This document shows, piece by piece, positions 35,357 through 46,800 of a stretch of DNA of 64,000 nucleotides. Made by a program: the position numbers and the translations under genes. The stretch's first letter is position 1. Every line of letters starts with the position of its first letter. The stretch spans positions 29,114,001-29,178,000 of the forward strand of contig JAYKYS010000006.1 of the NCBI GenBank assembly GCA_036924285.1, written 5' to 3'. Source of the stretch: Asterella californica. Its lineage: Eukaryota > Streptophyta > Marchantiopsida > Marchantiales > Aytoniaceae. The notes under the pieces were generated by a model, which saw only the letters and a program-made list of their open reading frames with translations, was not told where the DNA came from and ran no database searches.

Positions 35357-36226
35357 CTATGCAGGAGAATGAATGATCTTATGGACCACACCAACCGGGC
35401 GGTTCACAGATATCCGGAGAAGCAGCCATGCCGGGGACATCGGAGTGACATGGAAGGATAAATTATTCGACTGTGCATTCAACTTGGCTGTTGGAGATGC
35501 AAAGAGATACGCTTCAAGATCACCGCTCTGATAGTGAGGCCAGTGCTGGTGATACCACAGCTGCCGAGTGAATTCACCCACTGAAAAAAAGTGATTCTTT
35601 CAGGATAACTCCATCGCTCAATAGCTGTTTCCGAAGTTCTTTTGATTCAGGTGCAAAATGACTCTCCAGTGTACATGAATCGACTCTGAATCTCAAGTCT
35701 TCAACACTACTACTATCCTTAAGCTAGCTAAGATAAGTCACTTACTACGTCTATTGTAACAGTTTATAAACATTATCAGATTCTACTTAATCTCTTAATT
35801 TTGTGTTACCTTCGGTCTCTAGCGACAGGGAAAGTTTAAAGCATTTCTTTCATTCCATTTCGTATAAGTTTTTCCTTTTCTTCTAAACTTCAACTACTGA
35901 TTAAAGAGAGAAAAAAGTATAAACTTCAGCCTTCAGCTTCTGAACTCTGCTGATGTTCATCTGAACTTCATCGTTGAATGTTTTGTCATGACCAAGGATC
36001 CCGAACTGAGTCTGCTCCGGGTGTCTCCAGCCGGAATCAGCATAGAACGCTGGACCAGCTGGTGATTTATCCGGGAGCTCATCATCCATCTCACCAATCA
36101 AGTCTGAAAGACACAGGAGGTTTTGTGCTGCAGGCGTGATCATATCGGGCTCAGAATCAACTCTAGATCTGCTCCAATACTCGGAGCCTCGAGCTCCTTC
36201 GTCTTGTCTTCTTCATCATCTGCCAT
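35357..36226 (-). CDS. Unrecognised protein-coding gene candidate, two segments
   Basis: Segment A starts at ATG 36226-36224 (MADDEEDKTKELEAPSIGA) and after a one-base frame change near 36160 continues as AAQNLLCLSDLIGEMDDELP, GPAFYADSGWRHPEQTQFG and NDEVQMNISRVQKLKAE, ending at a stop near 35901. Segment B (35580-35357) follows a strong acceptor (CTTTTTTTCAG) and encodes LWYHQHWPHYQSGDLEAYLF, ASPTAKLNAQ, VTPMSPAWLLLRISVNRPVG and VVHKIIHSPA, then a stop. The composition is clearly protein-like. The only strong donor in the right phase is G|GTGAG at about 36098, which would skip much of segment A. I know no family for either segment. It may be a lineage-specific gene, possibly damaged. Confidence 0.4.
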
Positions 36227-37699
36227 GGTCTTCTCTTGCGGGCAGGTTCCGAGTTTAATCTAAATCAGCAACAAGTTCTCCAAGTTTCTCATACAGATAC
36301 ATTTCACATCAGCAAGAAACTTGTAAGGAAACTTGAGGTGAATACGTACTCCTCTCTAAACCTACAATGAATACATGAGCTCCAGCTGGTGACTCAGATT
36401 GGCAGTTGTTTTAGTACCGAGTGGAGCTCCATAAATTAATGACTTATGTTTTAAACAAATAATGCCACTGGCATCGTTTCTACAATTTTTGTGGATGATA
36501 GCTTTCCCGAAAGCGTACGTACCATCCAAAACGCCTCCAAGATCAAGATTATTACACTGAAATACCTCCATGTTCGTTCAATTAAGCTGTTATTCCCTAT
36601 TGCCAAAGTGCTATGACACCTTACTACCTTGAGAAATCATACTACCACTAGAAATCTTAGCTTGAAAGGATTATTAGAAGTAGATTTGATTTGTAAATCC
36701 AAAACTCAACTGAAACGATTAGTAGAAGTAGGTTCTGATTTGCAAATCCAAACTATATAGACAAATTAAAATTTGGTCTCATGAAAAGTAAGCCTCACGT
36801 TTACTCCTAGAATATCTATATCAGCTATGGGTAAAGAATTTCATGAGATAATTACTATGAGACAAGCCGCATACCCCCCTCACACCCTAGATCCCAAAAG
36901 GGGTGTCAAAGTTATCCTTGTAAACAAGACTTCTGAACGAGAAGGAAAAGAAAAACAGTACTAACTATCGATATCAAAAGGTAGCTTTGTAAGAACCGTG
37001 GACTGCTGATGGACGCAATTGTGATTTGACTGTACTATTTCTATTTACTTTTAGTTCTGAAACTTGCAATCATTCCCTTAAATATTATACTTCGTTTCGC
37101 CAAGATTCACTACCAAACCGAATGAAATGAAAATAAGAAACTACCGCGATCTCTACAGACACCTCCTTATGTATCCTTAGAAAACGTCAGCAGACTCTTG
37201 GCTAAAGTAGTAACTCCCCCGCAGCCCAAGAATATTTAGCAAATCTTCCAAGTTTGACACCCCATAGATAGGGGTAATTTGTAAGATGACTAATTATTTC
37301 ACCTCATAACGAAACTAGAAACTCTTCAAGAAAGGGATAGTCTACAATTATCACTCTATGCAGAATCTCATGTACTTTTTTTTCTTTTTAAGAAAATAAA
37401 TATTGTGCAGATGTGATAGTGAGTCAATCCACTGGTAGGTTGAAGTTCCGTCAATGAACATCATTTAGTATATCACGATCAATATCAGATCACGCGGCTT
37501 CTACACGGTTCTTCGGCTTCTCTACGTGCTGGTACGGAATGGAAATGACAGTTAAAGGTTCTCGTGCTAAATCTAGTCACATCATACTCTTCACCAAATT
37601 CCGATAGAAGTGTTTGAATGGTCTTATATGTTGTAAGGGTGTCTGTCAATTGAGGAGACTGCTCAAGGTCATACCTACTTTGTGTCTCTCAAGTCGTCT
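36227..37699. other. Intergenic with a ~50 bp tandem duplication
   Basis: At about 36665-36755 the words TTAG(T)AGAAGTAG and GATTTG(T/C)AAATCCAAA occur twice, some 50 bp apart. The minus frame at 36362-36571 (MEVFQCNNLDLGGVLDG...) could be an upstream exon of the minus-strand gene, ending at GGTACGTACG, but there is no proof. Confidence 0.3.
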
Positions 37700-37971
37700 A
37701 AGTGCAGCTTTACAGTTACAATAATTCCTTAGGAGTTGCTTTCGGTCACTACATAACTTTATATATGTAACTATATTAGCTACTTTCCAGCTTCACGGTT
37801 ACAATAGTTGTTACGTAAATCTTAACGAGTTACTTTCGATCTCTATATAACTCCAGCTGAAGCTCGTCTGGATTCACTTGCTACTCTGAACTGTTAGTAT
37901 CTGTTAAGCAACCTCGAGCTAGCCAAGCTTACGGATTCAAGCTTTTGTTGATATTGTCCTCCGCTTTCTAC
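37700..37971 (+). promoter_or_regulatory. Promoter region of the VQ-motif gene with duplicated block
   Basis: A TATATAA box lies at 37844-37850, 122 bp before the chosen ATG. Two related blocks (TTACAGTTACAATAATT..GAGTTGCTTTCGGTC and TTCACGGTTACAATAGTT..GAGTTACTTTCGATC) begin about 85-90 bp apart, each followed by a TATA-like run (TTATATATG, CTATATAAC). The duplication may therefore have copied a promoter element. Confidence 0.5.
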
Positions 37972-39543
37972 ATGGAGTTTCAAAGGACGAAACGGATGAG
38001 GAGAACCTCCCACATGCTACGAGTTGTACCGAGCATGCCAAATGGTTCCTTTGGTGCACAAGTTGAAGATATGACGTATGTCTATACAAGCGTTCATAAC
38101 TTTCGGGAGGTCGTTCAACGCCTCACTGGACCTTTGACCCCGTCGAGGAATGCACATTCGCCAATGCCGCCTTCTCCACCTGGCTCAGGGACACATTCGG
38201 ACGTTGTGGCACACTCGACATCATCTTCGTCTCCTCTAGGGAGGATTCTAGTAGCGAGAGTTACGACACACCTGACAACATCTTCTTCTCCTCTTGGGAG
38301 GTTTCCGATAGCGACCCTTGTCATACACCCGATTCCTCGGGGTACACTTCCGATAGCGAGCTTTGTCACACACCCGATTTCTCGGGGTACACTTCCAAAG
38401 GCTTCTCCGAGAAGTTTGACGGACAATGGTGAGAACTCACGAAACCAATTCACTCGAGTTCCGGGTGTGGAGAGGAATCCAGACCACGAGCTCTATTTCG
38501 ATGGACGAAGAGCTTTGATGAGAGAAGCAGTTGTGATGGAGCGACAAAAGATTATTGAAAAGCAACTCGAGCTGCAACAGTTGGGAGCCTACACTAGGAA
38601 TTCCACTCCCACTAACCGCCGAATCTCATCATTGGACGGATTGGATGTCTCTTCACGAAAGTGCAAAGGTGCCATCTGCACATTTGCCAATGATCGTGAG
38701 ACGGTTGTCGTACCTTCGACTCCTTCGAACACACTTCCGAACGCATTTCCGAGAGGTTTGGTTAACAATGGTGAGAAATCACGAATTCATTGGACTCGGA
38801 GTCCGAGTCTGGTGAGGAGTCCAAACCACGAGCTCGATACCGATGGACTACTAGCTTTGGCGAGGGAAGCTCTGATGGAGCGAGAAAAAGTTATTGAAAA
38901 GCAACTCGAGCTGAAGCAATTGGGATCCCAAACTGGGAATTCCACTCCCAGTAACAATAGAATCTCATCATTGGACGGATTGGATGTCACTTCAGGAAAG
39001 TGCAGCGCTAGCGGTATAATGGGCACACTTGCCTATGGTCGTGAGACCATTGTCGCACACTGGACTCCTTCTGATACATTTTCGAAGGTGTTCTCGAGAA
39101 GTTTCACGGACAACGGTGAGAAGCCTCAAAACGAATTCACTAGAGTTACGAGTCTGATGAGGAATCCAAACCAGGAGCTCGATCGTGATGGACAACTAGA
39201 TTTGGCAAGAGAAGCTCTCATGGAACGAGGAAAGATTATTGAAAAGAAACTCGAGCTGAAGCAGTTGGGATCCGAGACTGGGAATTCCAGTCCCACTAAC
39301 AGCAGAATCTCATCATTGGACGGATTGGATGTCTCTTCAGAAAAGTGCAGCCATAAAAACGGCACACTTGCCAATGATCGTGAGACCATTGGTCGCTCCC
39401 TTGATTTGTTTCCAAGCACCCCGACCTCCATATTTTGTATAAAAGGGAATAGTGTACAGTCTGAGCCAGAAGTTCATGATGATACTCCACCGAGAGAAAA
39501 ACCTAAGCTTCTGCAACTCTTTCCCCCTCTATCCTTCTTCTAG
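37972..39543 (+). CDS. VQ-motif protein with triplicated C-terminal module
   Basis: VQ proteins are plant transcriptional cofactors, usually bound to WRKY factors and often MAP-kinase substrates. From the first ATG the frame gives 523 residues without introns, much longer than most members (usually under 300). The VQ motif FREVVQRLTG is at 44-53, preceded by TYVYTS, as in family members with T-(F/Y)-V before the motif. Residues 60-145 are S/P-rich with short SSSPLGR and PRGTLP repeats and possible S-P kinase sites. A ~115-residue unit occurs three times (about 141-254, 255-369, 370-487), each with NGE(N/K), ELxxDGxxALxREA, MERxKIIEKxLELxQLG, ISSLDGLDV and a Cys. The end PKLLQLFPPLS resembles the PELLPLFPLTSP tail of the MVQ/VQ4-type subgroup. 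The frame upstream has a TTG, so I took the ATG at 37972. Intact, with a TATA box upstream. The VQ call is strong; partners are inferred. Confidence 0.85.
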   Translation: MEFQRTKRMRRTSHMLRVVPSMPNGSFGAQVEDMTYVYTSVHNFREVVQRLTGPLTPSRNAHSPMPPSPPGSGTHSDVVAHSTSSSSPLGRILVARVTTHLTTSSSPLGRFPIATLVIHPIPRGTLPIASFVTHPISRGTLPKASPRSLTDNGENSRNQFTRVPGVERNPDHELYFDGRRALMREAVVMERQKIIEKQLELQQLGAYTRNSTPTNRRISSLDGLDVSSRKCKGAICTFANDRETVVVPSTPSNTLPNAFPRGLVNNGEKSRIHWTRSPSLVRSPNHELDTDGLLALAREALMEREKVIEKQLELKQLGSQTGNSTPSNNRISSLDGLDVTSGKCSASGIMGTLAYGRETIVAHWTPSDTFSKVFSRSFTDNGEKPQNEFTRVTSLMRNPNQELDRDGQLDLAREALMERGKIIEKKLELKQLGSETGNSSPTNSRISSLDGLDVSSEKCSHKNGTLANDRETIGRSLDLFPSTPTSIFCIKGNSVQSEPEVHDDTPPREKPKLLQLFPPLSFF

Positions 39544-40739
39544 ATTGAGCGCTAAGCAGGTTTGAACATATGTTCGATCACGTTTAGCATCAGCCAAGTT
39601 CATGTGGACTGCATTATAAATTGTCACTATTGTAGATTTGGAAGGATCCAGACTAATCTATATATTATAGTGCGTCAATTTCGTAGAGATTTTCCGTAGT
39701 AGACATGCCGTTTTGATGGCTGCAACGGTTTTTATCATTCTCTGTGGAGGAGGTTTTGTTTCCAGGTCTAGACAAATAAGGATACTTGTAATCCATAGAC
39801 TTGAGTCTTCAAGTGTACGATCTTAGGCTGACCTGGATCTAGAAAGAGTAGAAGGTTCGAAGGCTGGTCGTAGTCCTAATACAAGTGGAACCTTCAGTTA
39901 TTCTTCTCAAGTTTCGATAATATTTTTATGCTGGGTAATCTTCACTTTAGTTTTACTGGTGACACCTCTGCCTTGCTCATGATCGAGGAAGTTGTCTGCC
40001 TTGCTCATGATCACTACTCGCAAGTGTGTCGCTTGACATTTTGTTTTCTTCAAATGGCTGCAAAGCATTTCAGAATCTTCTCTACTTTCACAAGAGCATA
40101 CACCTACTTCTTGTGTTGTTCACACTTTCTGTGGTATCGATCTCCTCTATATGTTTGATATATACATGAAAGACAATGTCATTTTCTTTCTCGTAGTCTC
40201 ATTTCTATCTGTCATAACATATTGGTATATCACGTATTGCACAACAAGCTCACTTTAAGGAGACATCTGGACTAAGCTTCGAATGTTCAGCTTAGGGACC
40301 TCTAAGTAGTGGGGAGGCAACTTTTAACGTTTCAAATACCCAAGTATTAGAAAATTATGTCGATCAACAACAGTTGACAGTGTAGTTGGAAACTGTCCAG
40401 CTTCACTACTAAAGCTTTGCGAAGTAGGAAATCGTTCAAGTCAAAAGACAAAAAGAGTTCCACACCTCGAACATTCCAAGAGGAAAGGCCGAATTATAGC
40501 AACGGCCTATGTCTTTAAGTTCTAGAAAATTCGTACTTTACAAACATGTGAAGTTGCCCTGTAAAGGCACATTACGTAAGTAGTCTACTAGGTATCATGA
40601 TCAGTTGCATGTAAGAAGCACTAGAAAACCTATATACCTAAATAGCAATGGATCCGGCTAACGGTTAGGTATTATTATATACTATGTACTGCAGCGAATT
40701 AATGAAATATGTGGAAAATTAAAGCACATATACTAATCA
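39544..40739. other. 3' flank of the VQ gene, no other gene recognised
   Basis: The direct repeat GTCTGCCTTGCTCATGATC / CTCTGCCTTGCTCATGATC at about 39966 and 39993 is the only clear structure. No coding region recognised. Confidence 0.4.
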
Positions 40740-41460
40740 CCAGTTTTCGGATAGAAAAGTAAGATCTGAAGAATACGAGGAAAAGTTATTATTAAGAGAG
40801 TGTTGGGAGCAACCTTGAAATTGATAATCTGATTCACGATAAGGTGGGACAGTTCAACCTAATATTCCTCTGGGTTGCATACATAACAGCAACTAGTAAT
40901 TATACTACGATAACCGAGTATAGCCTCGAAAAGCTTGAGAATTAAAGTTGAGCACAGTCTGAGTGAGATAGTTGAGTGGGCAAGATCTTGGATAGAGTTG
41001 AGAAATGAGATCACTAGAGAAAGGTGGGAACAGTCAAATATTAATTCCTCTCCATTGAGAAGAATTGGACCACTAATTATTATGACGTATTAAGCATGCA
41101 ATGATAATCATGGAACAAGTACTAATATGATCGCTCTAAGGACACATAAAGGTTGGAAAGTTGGTCACATGGTTTGAGTTTGGTCCGATAGAAATGAGAG
41201 CAAACAAGAGATTACTGTAAAGGTGGAAACATCCTACAGGAATGGAAGCAGTAAGTAGGACGTTATTGCTAGTCCAGGTAATCATATGGACTGTAGCGGG
41301 ATAATTACTTTTGAAAATGAAAGTACAGTTGCCTGAAAGATATTAGAAGGGTTAGAGAGGTGGGACCAAATTTAATGTTATTCTGAGACTGATGATTATT
41401 TAAGAGATGATCACGCGGTAAAGTTAGTTACACTGGGAACGGAAAAAGTAGCGCTAGTTA
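40740..41460 (+). repeat. Degenerate tandem repeat, ~140-200 bp spacing
   Basis: The word (A/G)AGGTGGGA, usually followed by CA and a stretch ending ATTCCTCT, recurs at about 40841, 41021, 41220 and 41358, in company with GAGTTGAG and GATCAC words. Strongly diverged, so only a tentative call. Confidence 0.35.
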
Positions 41461-42062
41461 ACTATTGTGAGAATTACTCTATATATGTGATTAAAAAAAC
41501 TATTTGTCACAATTAATTGCAAATTTTAAATTTTAAATGAGATTATACTTAAAGTTTCAATTGGTATAATTTTCATAAGAAAATGAACGTCCACATTGAT
41601 TATAGAAACAAAAGTGGAGTGTCTACACAAGTGACTTCTGGATGCAGACAAAAGTGATCGCTAGTAGTCTCTTAGACACTAGACTAAGTTATCGATCGCA
41701 TTTAGTATTATAGTTATTAAAGTGTTGCTGGGTTCGAGAATAAGGGAAAGTATGGTTTCCAACGAAAAATATTGAAAAGCTATTAGTTATTGCTTTAAAT
41801 TTTCTGGAAGAGTTCTTGTTCTCTTGAAGCAAGGTTGCAAAAATATAGCTAGACTACTTACTCTGCTTACGTTTTGGAGTACTAGTAAAGTTAGAAGAGG
41901 AAGCTGATTCCGGGCACTACCCCTCCTATAAACCCTACGTACTATGGATACTACTCGGAAATGAAGTAGTTTCTTTAGCATCGACTCAATTTCCGCAAAA
42001 TTTAATGTTGCTCTATATTTAAAATATAAAACTACTTACTTTAGAATTGTTTACCCCGCTAG
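41461..42062. other. AT-rich, nothing recognised
   Basis: No reading frame, RNA gene or repeat that I can support. Confidence 0.4.
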
Positions 42063-42126
42063 TGATTCACGAGCAAGGAGTGATTTTTGCCATGGAGCCT
42101 TGCTCTTACACAGATTACATCGCACC
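42063..42126 (-). repeat. Isolated inverted unit of the 43-49 kb satellite
   Basis: On the minus strand this reads GATGTAATCTGTGTAAGAGC, then AAGGCTCCATGGCAAAAATC and CTCCTTGCTCGTGAATCAC. It is a single satellite unit in the opposite orientation, about 830 bp before the array. Confidence 0.75.
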
Positions 42127-42194
42127 ATGAAAACCAAGAAGTAGAGGTTTACTTTGTACACCCGACACTGAAACACAAGCAAACTCCAGCCACT

Positions 42195-42263
42195 AGCCGG
42201 GGTTTAACCCCCACCTGGACTTGTCAGGCCGAGGGTCGGACCAACACGCTATGCGTGCCGTAC
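42195..42263 (-). repeat. tRNA-like (SINE-type) fragment
   Basis: The minus strand contains CATAGCGTGTTGGTCC, resembling a pol III A box, and GGGGTTAAACCCC, resembling a B box, about 30 bp apart. The spacing suits a tRNA-derived SINE head. No cloverleaf with a seven-base anticodon loop can be drawn, so it is not a functional tRNA. Confidence 0.35.
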
Positions 42264-42959
42264 TAGATTAGTCTATATAGTTTTGTGAAAATCAGAATCT
42301 TTTTCTCTCTGGATCCTTTCGAGCTAACTGTTCTTTTCCACTAGTTTCGTTCAAGGTCGTATAACGCTGTATGGAGTAACAGACTACTTGAAAGAACTTG
42401 AGGTTGTCAGAAATATATTAATACTCACAACCTTCTTAGTTAGTCTATAATTTAGTTTCACTTGATTTTTTAACTACAATATTTCACACTAAACCAAATT
42501 TACAGTAAATTATGTCTGTTATGTGAGTGAACGATATTAGCTAGTGAATAGATTAGAAAGAGTTCTTTGTGCTTCGCATTTTGATTATTTTATTATGGCC
42601 ATAGTCTTAAGGTTAGACGAGGTGAGAAAGTGGATACGAACTTAAAAGATGCCGATGACGGTCCATTCTGTTCACCACGGATGTCCTTTCCTGGCTGACA
42701 TCGATAGTCGGTGGCGTTCAAAATAGGGATGAACCACCTGAGAATTATTCAGTTTGGACTATCCACTGTTTGAACCCGAGCAGAGACCACAGCAGTTCAT
42801 AGCAGTCAGGAAGACACAAGAGGACATGAAACGTCCAAGTTGAGAAACGGCTGGTGGCGCAGCTTCTTTCACAATATTGTTTGCAATCCCGAATAAATTG
42901 CTATCTATATTCCGGTTCACTCGAAATATATGCACGAAGTACCTTCATTGTAAGAGATG
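42264..42959. other. Intergenic, nothing recognised
   Basis: No coding region recognised. GCTGGTGGCGCAGC at 42850 is a short inverted sequence. Confidence 0.35.
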
Positions 42960-43491
42960 GTGTAATCAGTGTACGAGCAAAGTTCTACTGTAATCCGTGT
43001 ATGAGTTACACCAGTGTACAGTCGAGCTTTGCAGAGGTGGTGTAATCAATGTACGAGCAAATTTCTACTGTAATCCGTGTATGAGTTACACTAATGTACG
43101 AGCAAAGCTCTACTGTAATCTGTGTATGAGCAAAGCTCTATTGCAAAAACCATCCTTGCTCGTGGGATATTACAAGGGGTGGTGTAATCAGTGTATGAGC
43201 AAAGCTCCATAGCAAAAACAGGTGGTGTATAATTCGTGTATGAGCAAAGATCCATGACAAAAACCACCCTTTCTCGTGGGATATTGTAAGAATGGTGAAA
43301 TCATTGTACGAGCAAAGATCCATGGCAAAAATTATAATCCATGTATGAGCAAAGATCCATGACAAAAACCACCCCCTCTCTTGAGATATTGCAAGAGATG
43401 GTGTAATCAGTGTACGAGCAAAGCTCCATTATAATCCGTGTATGAGCAAAGCTCCATGGCAAAAACCACACCTGCTCGTGAGATATTATAA
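42960..43491 (+). repeat. Satellite array, left block
   Basis: Imperfect tandem copies of a ~35-40 bp word GTGTAATC(A/C)GTGTATGAGC followed by AAAGCTCCATGGCAAAAAC. About half the units are followed by CCACCC..TGCTCGTGGGATATT(G)CAAG(A) before the next GGTGGTGT. GGTGGT at one end and ACCACC at the other make each such unit a potential hairpin. The array is cut at 43491 by the copia insertion and resumes at 48267. Confidence 0.88.
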
Positions 43492-43741
43492 TGTTAATTT
43501 GAGACCTTTCAGTTCTTGATTAATACTTCTTGATTCTACAGTTTACGTTATAGCTACTTGCCTGTCGCTGCACTTCTCGCATGCACGGGGTACTGAAGCC
43601 AGCGTGCTTTCTTATGTAATGGCTGTTTGCCTCCGAACGTTTATTCACATCTCAAGAAGCTTTCAGGATGTCAGATCTCCGCTCTACTTGATACTCGTTC
43701 GAATCTCTAATGTGTGTTAGAAGCAAGTACACTTCACGACA
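43492..43741 (+). repeat. 5' LTR of the decayed copia element
   Basis: 250 bp, starting TGTTAATTTGAGACC and ending TACACTTCACGACA. The same 250 bp recur at 48017 with nine substitutions and no gaps. No canonical TATA box is obvious. Confidence 0.95.
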
Positions 43742-43743
43742 GA

Positions 43744-43755
43744 TTATGGGTCCAC
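43744..43755 (+). promoter_or_regulatory. Primer-binding site fitting a half initiator-Met tRNA
   Basis: TTATGGGTCCAC begins two bases after the LTR. It matches at 11 of 12 positions the complement of the 5' anticodon-stem and loop side of plant initiator-Met tRNA (TTATGGGCCCAC). The usual plant site TGGTATCAGAGC is absent. This internal site is known from Drosophila copia, Ty5 and Volvox Osser, which prime from a cut half-tRNA. The one mismatch is a C-to-T change. Confidence 0.65.
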
Positions 43756-43827
43756 GGAACTGACTTCCATTCTCTATCGATCCGTATCTCAGAAATCACG
43801 ATAGAATCAGGTTGCTTCTCAGCTGAG

Positions 43828-46800
43828 ATGAATCCGAATTCAGAGATTATTCACATTAAGAGACTGACCAGAGATAATTATTATCTCTGGAGTAAAAGAA
43901 TCAAAACCGCTCTTAAAATGAGAGAGCTCTGGGATTATGTCACAAACAAAGTAGAAAAACCAAGCGATGACACCAGCGATGATGAGGATCTTTCTAGATG
44001 AGAAAAGAAAGATCAACTGGCACAAGGCATCATCGAGATGTCTGTAGAAGACGATCAACTTCAACACATAAGCGACTGTCAGACATCAGTGGAAGTGTGG
44101 GAAGCTCTACGTGCTATCCATGCCAGAGATAGTATAGAAAGACAGAATAGATTGGAGGATGAATTTCATGCTGTGATGTATACATCCGGATCAATGATTG
44201 ATCACATAAATGAGGTGATCAAGCTAGTAGAGCAGATGAGGGATCTCGATATCGAACGGAAGGTGCCGCAAGTGGTCGCCAAGCTTCTTGGTAATCTACG
44301 AAGAACTCTCTTTTGGAAAGACGTGGTTCGGAGCTTGAGTGGTAGAGATCATCTTTCTTTGGCAGTTCTAAAAGATCAATTGTTGATAGCTGAACAAGAT
44401 ATTGATTGTCCTACTTGAACCCGGCAATCAACAACGTTAACCAGAGATGAGCAGACGATGTCCATTACAGAGAAAGATGAGCTAACCATGATGGTCAATC
44501 AGTCACGACCTTCAAAGCATTTCAACGGAGTTTGTAACTATTGCAAAGAGTTTGGTCACAAAAAAGAAGATTGTGAGAAACGAGCAAGAGCCAACCAGCG
44601 GACAAGGGAGAGAGAGAAAAGAATAAATTTTTCTCATAGAGAAGGATCAAGTCGACCCAAATTCTCGGATGAGAAAGCATTTGTCACTCTTCACACAGAT
44701 AGTAGATGCGGTGACTGGTTCATTGATTCGGACGCTTCATCACACGTGACATTTGATCGAGAGAAGTTTACAAATTTCTCTGGAATTTCATCAATCAGCA
44801 TCTTTACTGCCAAAGGAGATAGCTTCTTGATCACGAGAAGAAGAGATGTCAGACCGACACTTGGATCAGTCAACTTGAGTCAGACGATCACTGTCAAAGA
44901 TGTTCTGTAATCTAGTGACGCACATACCAACTTATTGAGAGTAAGTAAGATTGCATCTTCTCACCGTACGGTTCGTTTTGATGCTAAAGCTTGCTATATT
45001 CTTGATTCTCTTGGACGTGTTGTAGCTGAAGCAGAATTGGACGGGAGATTATACCGCCTACGGCTGGATAATCGTGTGGCAGCTTACCTTGGAGCAGTAA
45101 AGACGGCCACTTCAAATTCACTTGCAGTTCCACTCACGGTTTGGCATGAGAGACTTGGACATCTAAATGTGGATAGCATCAGACGTTTGGCATCTGGAAT
45201 GGGAACTGGAATCAATGTCACTCGAGATTCTGGCAGCATACCTACTTGCGAGTCTTACCTCCAAGGAAAACAACACAGAGAACCATTTCTCACATCGACT
45301 ACCAGATCGACCGAGCTTCTACAACTAGTGCACTCAAATATATGTGGACGTGTCAACATCCCTTCCCTAAGGAACTCTAAGTATGTACTTACTTTCATCG
45401 ATGATTACAGCAGGAGGATCTGGGTTTACGAGCTTGCAAGGAAAACTGGACAAGCGGTCGTCACAACTTTCCAGGAGTTCAAGTCACTTTCTGAAAATCA
45501 ATCAGGAAAGAACATACAAGCACTAAGGACCGACAACGGAGGTGAATACATGAACAACGAAATGACTTCATTTCTAAAAAATCATGGGATCATACACCAA
45601 ACTACGAGTCCATATTCTTCACAACAGAATGGGGTTGCAGAGAGAGCAAATCGTACGCTCTTGGAGGGAGCAAGATCGATGTTGGATGGACGGAATGTAG
45701 AAAAACTCTGGGTAGAAGATGTACGTACAATGACATATTTACGCAATAGATCTTCAAACAAGATTCTCGAGGACAAAACGCCTGAGGAGCTATGGATGGA
45801 GAAGAAGCATGACTTGTCTCACTTAAGAGTATTCGGTGCTATTGCTTAGGTACACATCTCGGATGAGAGACGAGTGTAGTTGGATTCAAAGTCTCTAAAA
45901 TGTGTGCATATGGGCTATTATGAAGATAGTTGTGCTTACAGACTCTTTGATCCAGTCACTCGGCAGTTGGTGAAAAGTAGAGACGTAATATTTCAAGAGA
46001 GTTCAACTCACTTTATAACAGAATCTGTTCTTCATGAGTCTGTCATTGCAGAGCCTATGATACACATTGTCACACAACTTGTAAATTCTCCGCAGTCTCA
46101 CTCATCCACCTTGTCCAACTCTCAATCACCTGTATCTACTCCTCAATCTGAAGGATCACTTGTACCCATTTCTCGCTTAAATAGTCCAAATACTTCTCCG
46201 CTCCAGTCGAATCTTACTCCAGAGTATTCTCCGACCGGAAGCTCATATAAAGTGCATCAGGAATCGGTGGAACTCTCATCTGAAGACTATTTACCTCATA
46301 CGCGATCTGGAAGACACATACGACCTCCAAATCATCTTCAAGATTATGCATGGATTACAAGTACACCGTACTTACCAGATAAGATCAAAGATGGGTTGAT
46401 GGTTACGGATCAAGAAGACTCCTTGATTGAATCTGCATGGATGGCCACTATTTCTTCTGATCCTGTTGAGCCGCAATCTTATGGGAAGCCTTCCGCTCCT
46501 CTGAATGTAATCAGTGGCAAACTGCCATTACAGCGGAGTCACAGTCTCTTAAAGACAATGACACATGGGAAGTAGTGGATTTACCGCTTGGACAGAAGGT
46601 GATTGGCAGTCGATGAGTCTTCAAGCTTAAGCATAATTCAGATGAGACCATCCAACGATTCAAAGCACGCGTAGTAGCCAAAGGTCACACATAGCGATAT
46701 GGAGTTGACTACAATGAGACCTTCTCTCCCGTAGTAAAGCTCACTACTTTACGCACACTGTTGGCTGTAGCTGTTCATCGCAGATTGTTACTACTTCAGC

